This document shows positions 56,175 through 64,000 of a stretch of 64,000 nt of DNA, piece by piece. Position 1 is the first letter of the stretch. Each line of letters opens with the position of its first letter. Source of the DNA: Hysterium pulicare CBS 123377 (Eukaryota > Ascomycota > Dothideomycetes > Hysteriales > Hysteriaceae); contig AJFK01000084.1 in the NCBI GenBank assembly GCA_000467715.1, forward strand, positions 25,328 to 89,327, in the 5' to 3' direction. The notes below the pieces were generated by a model, which had not been told where the DNA came from, did no database searches, and saw only the letters and a program-made list of their open reading frames with translations. The position numbers and the translations under genes were made by a program.

Positions 56175-57497
56175 TAGTACAGGAGTTCCCGCACATTCGT
56201 GGCCAATGCTCGGATAGTGCTTGTCTTTGGCAAGCCCGTCTTGAAGGCATTGTTAGAATCCGGTATTAAGCTCAAGCAGATTCGGTATTTTGGGTACTTC
56301 GATTTCAAGACAACTCTTGGTTTGCATCCCGCTTGCTTTTCCGAGTATAGGCAAAGAAATATTGCCAACATGTTTTTCCCATTGCCACATCCGGAATGTC
56401 TCCTCCGCACCCTCTACCGACATTCTCCGGCAAATTCCTCCCAATTCGGAATGATAGACCCTATCTGCAACTTCAGTAAGGTCTTGTGTAAGTTCCCCAA
56501 GACGTAGAGGAATTACTTGAGTCAAAGACTTCAAAAGGCAATCAGAATGTCGCAGTTGAGGGCTTTGGGGGCTACAGTTCCGAAAAACCTGAACTTCGTG
56601 CAGAAGTTCGGAATTATTGCATGTCTCAAGCGACAGGGTCCAGCTTTAGGAGACATTACCAGCAAACATCCGGAGCTCCAGGAAGAATATCAAAAGGTCA
56701 AGTTTGTCGACGGAGAGCTTCTTCTCCAGGATGAGGATGTTCAACAATTACCAGATCGTCGCGATACTTAGGTGCTTGTGCAGTTCCTGAGCGAAGTCCT
56801 TGAACTGGAAAATTTGAGGTTTATGCTCGGCTTTTCGCTCTCATGCAAAATGGAATACCCAGAGCGAAGCCTGTCTTGCAACTAGGGCAACAACCAAAGA
56901 TACAAACAAAAATGTGTTCACAAAGAGTTTCTCAGCTTATCAAAACGAGCCCTAGCAAGACGAACGGTTCACCACTAGTTATGCCTGACGACAAAGACAC
57001 CAACAGCCAATTTGCAATTTCCTGGCCTCCCTCTATCAATTCTGAGAAGACTGAGATACCAACTATGGCCATGCTACCACGTTGTTCCTGCCTTTTGCGA
57101 GCTTTCCCCTTGCGTTATGCTCGACTATCTTCGAACACCCGAGGTGAGGTGTTATTTCCCTCAGACAGATGCTGAGGCTCTTCAGAAACTACACATTCTT
57201 CTCGACGTTCCTTATAAGGTGACAAGAGAAATGAGAGAGAGTGCCAAAGGGATGCTTAAAAGAATTATGAGGGATTGGGGTGCCCAACCGTATAACGCTT
57301 GGAGAGCCTCAACAAAACCGGCGGCATTAGCAGGCACGAAGCGAGAAATGCCACTGTTAGAGGACGGCAGTGACAAAGAAGAAGGTGCAGGTAGAGGAGA
57401 AGAGTATGCGCATGCCTCGGGTGATGAAGACGAAGAGGACGTCAAAATCACCAGCAAGAAGGGGGCAAACAAAATCGATATGGGACTCATTGACTAG
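56175..57497 (+). pseudogene. Broken multi-frame coding remnant, family unknown
   Basis: Four adjacent protein-like pieces on the plus strand are separated by stops or frame changes. Piece 1 (56178-56507) has NARIVLVFGKPVLKALLESG and FPLPHPECLLR. One in-frame TAG later comes piece 2 (56508-56771), with FGIIACLKRQGPALGD and SKHPELQEEYQKVKF. Piece 3 (about 56843-57080) is in another frame, and piece 4 (about 57080-57497) has MLDYLRTPEVRCYFPQ and MLKRIMRDWG, ending in an acidic tail. There is no ATG for piece 1 and no room for a 5' exon before the antiporter's 3' end. The pieces read as coherent protein, so a 5'-truncated, frame-broken gene copy is the best reading; a spliced gene with unusual introns is the alternative. 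I do not recognise the family. Confidence 0.5.
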
Positions 57498-57921
57498 TGG
57501 TAAGGCGGAACACAAATAAGGATAGAAATGTGGGTCGATAAAGGGAGAAGAAGCAGCTTTAGGAGAAGGGAAGTAATATCGCAGGTTCGAAGGCCTTGCT
57601 ATACAAAAGCCAAACAGTAACCATGTCTTTTCAGGCGCAGAATCAGATTGTGGTTACAGCCATTGAGCTGCTACTGCCTGCGCAGCTTGTTGAGTCACCT
57701 TCTCATCGTGATCGAGTGGTGGGATAGTCGTGATCAAATTGAACTAGCCATGAAGGTGGTTAAAAAAAGTGGATGAGGCTATCGTGGTTGAACTAGTCAT
57801 CAGTCAGCACCATTGTTTGTATGCACTCGCAGTACCCACGTAGTTATGATCTGTAGAGTTCTAAGAGTACAAGATCTATTTAGGTAGTACGTATTACTAT
57901 CGACTTTCTACTAATTATGGT
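57498..57921. other. Intergenic region holding a dispersed repeat copy
   Basis: This stretch lies between the broken block and the 3' end of DNA polymerase kappa. Most of it is repeat copy B (57659-57849). No other feature was seen. Confidence 0.5.
57659..57849. repeat. Dispersed repeat, copy B
   Basis: Aligns with 5993-6184 over about 190 bp in the same orientation, with frequent C/T and G/A differences. Weaker similarity may extend leftwards to about 57620 (shared CATG...GGCGCAGA). It has no coding capacity. Confidence 0.65.
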
Positions 57922-59876
57922 TCATGACGAGAAGAACGCTCTCCGTTTCTCTCTTTGGGCATCCAAGGTGAGCCCATCGTTTCTCGGCCTTCCACGTTTC
58001 TTTTTCTGTAACCCCGGTTTCGATGTGAAGGCTGGTTTGTCTATTGCCTTTACTGGAGGCACAGGGGTTGAGGTTGATTTGACCACGTCTTTAATAGTCT
58101 GGCGCGATAGACAAAAGTCAATATGGTCGTTGAAAGCTTTGTCGTCAGCTGCTTGGGGTAACGAGCAGATGGGACAATTCCATGATTCTGAGGCCTCCTC
58201 CTCTTTCTCTGGCTGCTGTTGCTTCTGCTGCTCCTCTTGCTCTTGACTCAAAGCTTCCAACTCGTTCATGTCATCTTGTAGTTCCTGACGTGCTGCTTCT
58301 TCGAACTCGGCTTCTGGCCATACCTCCCATTCGCCTTCATCTCCATTCGTTTCAAATCCCGATTTGCTGGTAGACGGCCGGCTATCCGATGATGCAGCGC
58401 GTTTACTCATGCCGAAGAAATCGATTCCGCCTTTCTTCATGCTCACTATATGGGTCACACGGAGACCCATCAGCCGTAATTTCATATTCGGTACTTCTTT
58501 TTCCAACTTTGCAAGCATTGGTAGCGAGTACTTATACAAGTCATCCGCGAGATAAATAGCAGTCGGCGGCGACATCTGTCGAGTCAATACTTCGTAAGTG
58601 TGCAGCTTAATCTTGAGTACAAGGGTTCGACCCTTGAATTGTGTGCGTTTGAGATCTCCCTCCAGCTCTTCAGCAATATGCCGTAACTTGTCACGGAGCT
58701 CTGCTTTGCCACTCATCTCCCTGAATGTCGATTCGGTGCCAACGCTCTTCCGCTCGTATTCTTCCGCTGGTTGGATATTCGTACGTCCGAGGCCCAAGTA
58801 GCATTGCATCAAGAAGTGAAAGGCCTTCTGGCCGAATAGTCTGGACAAGTAGGCCCGATGAGCGTAGATGTCTCCGCAAGTCTTTATGCCCACCGCATCA
58901 AGTTCTCGTTCGAAGACACGGCCTATTCCATTGACCTTCCGGGTTGGGAGATTCTTCATAAACTCAAGGATAGTCTGCCTATCACTCGCAATCCGGAACT
59001 GTCCATTTGGCTTGTTTCTATTCGATGCAATTTTGGCTAGCTTTGCATTTGCTGCTATCCCGGCTGACACTGTGATCTTTGTTTTTTCATGTACTTCTGC
59101 CCTCAGCTGAGATACAACATCCTCCGGAGTCATTCTATGTTCCTCGCAATATTGTGTGATGTTTAGATACGCCTCATCGATGCTTGCGCTCTCGAAGCGC
59201 TCATCGTAAGTAGCGAGAACGGCTCTCACTTCGTTTGCTTTCGACGTATACTTGTCAAAATTCAGTGGTAGACAAATTAATTCCGGACATAGCTTCATGG
59301 CTACGAAGCCGGCCATTCCGCTCCTACAGCCAAATTTGCGAGCGTGATAATTACCTGGATTGCTATCAGTCAACGAAGCAAAAGGAATGAATTACGGGAT
59401 GCCAAACATGTAGTCAGTACACCTTTACCAACTGCCATTGGCACATCACGAAGCTCAGGCTTTTGGATCTCCTCTACTGCTGCGTAGAAGGCATCGCAGT
59501 CTATATGGACTACTACTTGACTCAAATCTCTTCCCAATTCGGACTCAACAATATAGTCGTCGGCGCGACGGAGATCGGAGGCGAGATCTATTCGCTCAAG
59601 CTGTCGTTTCCGGGCCAGGATACGATTAATCTTTTCTGTTAGATTCTTATCCTTGGCTTCCTCGTTATTGAAAAACTTGGAGCCTTTGGAGGCATTGTAG
59701 ATGATCTCGGAAACCTTCTGCTGGTCGACAGTGTCTTGGCCAGCTTTTGTGAGCGAGGGTCCAAGCAGGTGGTATTTCAAGGTATCGTGCTCATTCGTCG
59801 CGGCTTTAGAAGCTTCCGATAGATTCGGGAGGATTTCTGGAGGAGATTCCAAGGCAGCTTCAGGGGCGGTCGACAT
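57922..59876 (-). CDS. DNA polymerase kappa (Y-family translesion polymerase)
   Basis: Exons 59408-59876 and 57922-59354 give 633 aa. The N-clasp (KASKGSKFFNNEEAKDK-like region) and LARKRQLERIDL precede the catalytic VVVHIDCDAFYAAVEE motif. VPMAVGKGVLTTCNYHARKFGCRSGM with FVAMKLCPELI follows. The second catalytic motif is YDERFESASIDEAYLNIT (SIDE). The helix-hairpin region TRKVNGIGRVFERELDAVGI and a little-finger domain complete the polymerase core. The C-terminus carries one Rad18-type ubiquitin-binding zinc finger (WNCPICSLPQAADDKAFNDHIDFC) and a basic KKRGRPRN segment, ending RRAFFSS. It bypasses bulky minor-groove lesions after recruitment to ubiquitylated PCNA. The 53-nt intron has the unusual donor T|GTTTGG but keeps the conserved NYHARKFG frame. 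ATG 59874-59876 is the first in-frame ATG. Confidence 0.92.
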
Positions 59877-60362
59877 TGTTGCATGACGGAACGCTTGGGA
59901 GAGTCTTGACAAAGTTTCTTGACGTCGGAGATGCGGGACGCGCTCTGGGTAGACGCGAATCCATGGTCGTTCCGTGCCCGTTTGCGGCTTCGATCTAGGG
60001 TCCCCGTGGCTAAAAAGCAGGGCCCAAGCCGTCAATAATGGGCTGCCCCAAGTCTACAACAACCCCTCGACGTCGCGACGTGAAGACGATATCCCTATTG
60101 CTCACCCTCTTGGCCATGGCCATCATTATTCCTGCGCCCAGTGAATCAATACTTTTCGCACTGTAGCGGGGCAACGGCTTGCCGTTTCAGTTCGTGTTTT
60201 GATTTGCGCAATCCTTGAATGAATACTTAGCCATCGTCAACAACATCACAACACCCGACCGCTCTCTGACGGTCTTCACGATCCATTGCCGCCGACACAC
60301 GCCATGTGCACCTCCCGAACACCCCGTATCACTCTCTAGACCACCTCGAAGAATCCTAGAGA
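59877..60362. other. Divergent intergenic region
   Basis: 486 bp between polymerase kappa (minus) and the coiled-coil gene (plus), holding both promoters. No sites could be assigned. Confidence 0.5.
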
Positions 60363-62450
60363 ATGCCCACGGACCGATACAATGCTAATAATGGGCGACC
60401 TTTTATGCCGACCCTAGCAACCACCCGCAATGTGAAATCACCCATCACTCCTCGACTTGCCGCCTCTGCCACTACAGCAACAAGTGCTCAGTCGAGGAGA
60501 TCGGAACGTAGCGATGCCGGAAGCACTCCGAAAGCCAGCCGCGAGGAGATTTCGACGCCGGTCAAAACTTTCCTCAACAACAATGTCACTCCACGCTCGT
60601 CGTCGCGAAAGTCTCGTGTAGGGCCAGGTAGTGCACAGTCTACGCCCAATGCTACTCCTACAGGTACTCCGAGTAGTACGCGGCCTGCATCCTCCGTCGA
60701 TATATTGCCCGCCAAGGACCAAGGCCATGGCTTTAATGCGCTTGGAATTAGTGGCTTTAACAATAATAATACCACCGCTGGCAGACCGAAGAGCGTGGTG
60801 AGTGGGGTTGGCAGCTTCAACGGATCTACGTCCAGGTCCATAGTATCCAACGGCTATGGAAGCGCTGGGTCAGATTTTGGAAGCGCTCGAGAAAACTCTC
60901 CTATGTTCTTCCATGCTTCGGATGCGAGGTCCCAGCAAACAGTTCCAATACCGAAGAAAGCACCCGCATTCTTCTATGCCAATGGAGAGCAAGATAGCAG
61001 TTCACCTCGCTCGGCAGGGATGCCATCCCCTCCATTATCATCTATCGAAAGGGCACGGCCTCAGTCCACTTTCTTCCACGCAGATGGGGCAGTGGAAGGC
61101 AAGCCCACTTCACCACTCCTAACACCACCACCTGTCTCGACATCTCCGGAGCCATTGATGCTTGCGAATCAGAGAACACCTTTACTACGCCCTCCGTCGC
61201 CCGCTAAGGACAGCATCCATCTATCGTACAGGAAGGGTGCATCACAAGTTATTAGACCCGCTCTCCATAGTCGGCCCTCCGGGCTATCAATCTTATCTGG
61301 AACCTCACCTACTGTGGGGCAATCACCTTTTGCAGGTTCACATCAGGACACCAGAACACGGAGGAAGTCAAGCGCAGATTCTGCGTTCCAAAGAATAGGG
61401 AGTCATGCAAAGAGCGCAAGTCTCTCTTCAATCGATTCGACAACTCCTATCAAGAAGCCGCAGTCTTTATCACCTATTACACCCAGTCCACATTATATGG
61501 GAAGCAGGGTAGTCAGCAATGGGTCGATACCGGAAAGTACAGCTTCGGCTCCTACGCCACCACGGGAAGGTCTTTCATTGCCGCATAGTCCGATCAAAGC
61601 CACAAGTGGGGAGAGCCCGTTGCAGAAGATGAATGAATTGGCTGCGAATGCAAGGCGCGAAAGGAAAGTTCTGGATCTTGAAATCAGTAACTCATCATTA
61701 CTTGCCATCAACCGACAGCTAGAGAGAGAAGTAAGGAAACAAAAAGCGGAGTTGCGACGATTTCGCCGACTAAGTCGGGCAGGGCGCCTCTCTTCTAGCA
61801 CGATGCACTCCATTGACGAACTTTCCACCATCGAGGGTAGCGAACTAGGCGATGTATCAGATATGCTCTCAGATGCCCAGGAAGGTTCGGAGGAAGACGA
61901 CCTGGACGAGTACATGAGCGAATCGTCTATCGACGAGGGCGCTCTTAGCCCCACCGCCCTTGCGAATCGAGATGCGAGCTACCGTCTCAAAGACGAGAAA
62001 CGTTTGCAGTTGGATCTCGCGAAACATCGTGAGCTTCTCATCGATTCTCAGAAGATGAACCAGAGTTTGAAGCGGTGTCTAGGGTGGACAGAAGAGCTGA
62101 TCAACGAGGGAAAGAAGGCCCTGGCGTATCAAGTTCGAGTCAGCGACATTCAACTTGGAGGGCGTGTTTTGGAACATGCTGAAGAACATGAAGAGAGGGA
62201 GGAAGAAAAGCTGGGAGGGACACTTTTGAGTGCTTGGACCCTGCCAGACCGGAATGCTGGAGCAAAAGATCGGACCTCATTTGGATCACAGAGGACCGAC
62301 CAAGATAGTGGAGTTGAGATGGAAGGTCCAAGAATACCACCTCTCGAGGATGTCAATGAGGAGTCATCGAACCTCGGTCTAGAGACTGGCCCGAGAACTT
62401 CAAGACCGATGGGGTCGAGAGCGACAGATATTCTTGGAGAAACATATTGA
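60363..62450 (+). CDS. Ser/Pro-rich protein with central and C-terminal coiled coils, function unknown
   Basis: Single exon, 695 aa, ATG 60363. The first ~420 residues are Ser/Thr/Pro/Asn rich and probably disordered, with many SP and TP sites (SPITPRL, STPKAS, STPVKTF, SPTVGQSPF). The motif MFFHASD, FFYANGE and TFFHADG recurs three times (about residues 180-250) in the pattern FF-x-A-[SND]-[DG], an internal short linear repeat. A coiled coil covers residues about 425-480 (ANARRERKVLDLEISNSSLL, INRQLEREVRKQKAELRRF). An acidic stretch follows (EEDDLDEYMSESS), then a second helix (LAKHRELLIDSQKMNQSLKR). Many CDK-type sites with coiled coils suggest a cytoskeletal, septal or spindle-pole scaffold; that is inference only. 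Confidence 0.75.
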   Translation: MPTDRYNANNGRPFMPTLATTRNVKSPITPRLAASATTATSAQSRRSERSDAGSTPKASREEISTPVKTFLNNNVTPRSSSRKSRVGPGSAQSTPNATPTGTPSSTRPASSVDILPAKDQGHGFNALGISGFNNNNTTAGRPKSVVSGVGSFNGSTSRSIVSNGYGSAGSDFGSARENSPMFFHASDARSQQTVPIPKKAPAFFYANGEQDSSSPRSAGMPSPPLSSIERARPQSTFFHADGAVEGKPTSPLLTPPPVSTSPEPLMLANQRTPLLRPPSPAKDSIHLSYRKGASQVIRPALHSRPSGLSILSGTSPTVGQSPFAGSHQDTRTRRKSSADSAFQRIGSHAKSASLSSIDSTTPIKKPQSLSPITPSPHYMGSRVVSNGSIPESTASAPTPPREGLSLPHSPIKATSGESPLQKMNELAANARRERKVLDLEISNSSLLAINRQLEREVRKQKAELRRFRRLSRAGRLSSSTMHSIDELSTIEGSELGDVSDMLSDAQEGSEEDDLDEYMSESSIDEGALSPTALANRDASYRLKDEKRLQLDLAKHRELLIDSQKMNQSLKRCLGWTEELINEGKKALAYQVRVSDIQLGGRVLEHAEEHEEREEEKLGGTLLSAWTLPDRNAGAKDRTSFGSQRTDQDSGVEMEGPRIPPLEDVNEESSNLGLETGPRTSRPMGSRATDILGETY

Positions 62451-63651
62451 ACACATGCGCACATGCACACACCGACGTACGATTATCTACAATTTCCTTT
62501 GTCATTTTCACATCACCGTAACCATGAGGCGTCTGACTCAGCAGGCGTTTCGGAAGATGGCGTGGCCAAAGAGTGGCTTGACATGCATTCACTACGGCGC
62601 ATTGGCATCTGACGTTGAGTGCGATCTCGACGTAATCTCCTTTTTGTTTACTACCGCATACCAGAGGAGTGACTTTATCCTTGACGGACCGACGTCCAAA
62701 TTCCTTTTTGGAAACTCTCATTGCCTGTACAGACTTTTTCGTGGTATTGGAGGAGTAAGAGGAGTAAGAGGAAGTCGTACTAAGCAGGCAATGGGATGTC
62801 CTGTACTTGTACTCTGTATTTACGAGATACCCCACAATTATCGAATTGAAATTGAGATCAGATTCCAAAGCACTCTTTAGCTACTATTGCGACTACTTTT
62901 ATGCCTCACTACATGATGGGGGAATGGATCTGTGGTCTTTGGTAATACACCTGCCATTGCAAGGTGCGTTGTTGGCGGTCTACGGAGGAGGGTTGGACTT
63001 GGTTGAAGGACTAAAAAGACTGAGCCTCCCTAAAGCGCTGTGCGAGAGCTGCATAATATCTAGGCCTGGTTTTTAGTAGGTTAGCAAAGGGATGGGTATA
63101 TTAAGTCTATCACATATAATCTCCCTTTACTCTTCGTTAAGGAAGGATTTCATGGCAACGGTTGCAGAAAAGGCAGGACTGCACTAGAGGGATTCGGACT
63201 AGGAAATATTGTTTACTGCGCCACGCCGATCTCCATGGCACGTCAGAGGCACGAGGAAGACCCAGAGCGGCAATCATCCCACCAAGCGCCTGGCCGCAAG
63301 TCACCTACTTTCGAAATTTCACAGAGACATCGGTAGCGTATTCCCTGTTTGCACGCCCAATCCAGACGTTTCGTCGATCTCTCCAGGCGTTTCACTCCAA
63401 ATGATGTGCATCCCAGGTCGAGACACATGTCGACCGCATAAGGCTACCTCCATCAGGCTAGTTTGACAGGGCGTGGCCCCGTTGGGTTGCGTCTACGTCA
63501 TGGGCAACCTCCGTCGTCACCACAAACAAAACCTCGCTGACCTCTCCTCCACCACCACCTCCTTACCACAACAACCCTTCCTTATCATTTGCATACACCT
63601 CACTGTTTCAACCAAACATCGCCATTCTATACCGTTTCGGTCGCCGCAAAC
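62451..63651. other. Intergenic region, 1.2 kb
   Basis: This stretch holds the 3' UTR of the coiled-coil gene and the promoter and leader of PIL1. The last ~150 bases are C-rich, as is usual for a fungal leader. No other gene is supported. Confidence 0.5.
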
Positions 63652-63769
63652 ATGCATAGAACATACTCGATGCGCCAGTCGCGCGCCCCTACGGCGTCGC
63701 AGGTCCAGAATCCCCCGCCTCCAACCTCATCCACGAAAACTGGGAGGTTCTTCGGCAAAGCAAACATTG
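63652..63769 (+). CDS. PIL1: Eisosome core component Pil1/Lsp1, first exon only
   Basis: The exon encodes MHRTYSMRQSRAPTASQ, then VQNPPPPTSSTKTGRFFGK, the highly conserved N-terminus of Pil1/Lsp1, which folds onto the membrane and is phosphorylated in yeast. It ends at a good donor (ATTG|GTGAGT). The BAR domain lies beyond the window. Pil1 assembles the furrow-like eisosomes of the plasma membrane. The intron is longer than 230 nt, unlike most others here, and ends in T-rich DNA at the window edge. Confidence 0.9.
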
Positions 63770-64000
63770 GTGAGTGTACTCGGACTTCATCAGCGTTACT
63801 TGGACAGTTTTACATATTCACATACGAGAGTGCACTGCGGCAACCTACCAGGCCGCCGTTGACTTCGTACTCCTCTCGTTTCAAGTACCTAGGTAGACAA
63901 GATGCTTCTCACGATTACAATATCTCGAGGAGCACCTTGCACATCTGTCATTTTTTTTATTCTATTTTATCTTTCCCATCCCAATTTTTTTTTTTTTTTT
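63770..64000 (+). other. Part of PIL1 intron 1, truncated
   Basis: Intronic sequence after the GTGAGT donor, without a clear acceptor before the window ends. The last 50 bases are dominated by T runs. No other feature was seen. Confidence 0.5.

Noticed and set aside
1-64000. Secondary-metabolite cluster, CRISPR array, rRNA or intact transposon
   Set aside because: No PKS, NRPS or terpene core genes, no spaced direct repeats, no rRNA-like sequence, and no transposase or reverse transcriptase motif were seen.

Overview
The window is nuclear DNA of a filamentous ascomycete (Pezizomycotina). The evidence is dense protein-coding genes on both strands, many short introns (about 48-75 nt) with GTAAGT/GTATGT-like donors and CTAAC/CTGAC-like branch points, and fungal markers such as Pil1, Rtc5, a KHA1-type antiporter, Swp1/ribophorin II and a fungal GH92 mannosidase. 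Placement in Leotiomycetes is a guess from general protein flavour, not something the sequence proves. All exon joins below were made by eye and checked for frame continuity.

Layout. 1-5.8 kb: 3' tail of an unknown gene, RTC5 (TLDc protein), mitochondrial ribosomal protein bL36m, and N-myristoyltransferase. 6-15 kb: a diverged dispersed repeat, a single-pass membrane protein, a PH-like proline-rich protein, mitochondrial uS8m and a large protein of an uncharacterised fungal family. 15-20 kb: a long leader and a MARVEL-type membrane protein, then a maleylacetate reductase-like enzyme. 20-30 kb: a GH36 raffinose-synthase-like enzyme, mitochondrial tyrosyl- and aspartyl-tRNA synthetases in tandem, and a NudC-type chaperone. 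30-37 kb: an AP180/CALM clathrin adaptor with polyglutamine and NPF motifs, an unusual multi-domain protein kinase ending in a decayed tandem duplication, and ribophorin II/Swp1. 37-47 kb: a patatin-type lipase, a basic AT-hook-like protein with a membrane segment, a cytochrome b5-acyl-CoA dehydrogenase fusion and a small cupin. 49-56 kb: a secreted GH92 alpha-mannosidase whose membrane anchor lies behind one in-frame TGA, and a K+/H+ antiporter. 56-64 kb: a broken gene block, the second copy of the dispersed repeat, DNA polymerase kappa, a coiled-coil protein, and the first exon of the eisosome gene PIL1, which runs off the end.

The genes are mostly housekeeping and do not form an obvious biosynthetic cluster. 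Loose themes are mitochondrial translation (bL36m, uS8m, mt-TyrRS, mt-AspRS), membrane traffic and lipid metabolism (AP180, Pil1, Rtc5, the patatin lipase, the b5-acyl-CoA dehydrogenase), and glycan processing (Swp1, GH92, GH36). The items most worth a second look are the GH92 stop codon followed by an intact transmembrane tail, the kinase with a duplicated and decaying C-terminus, the dispersed repeat pair, the broken block at 56-57.5 kb and two GC-AG introns. I saw no rRNA, convincing tRNA, CRISPR array, or intact transposon.
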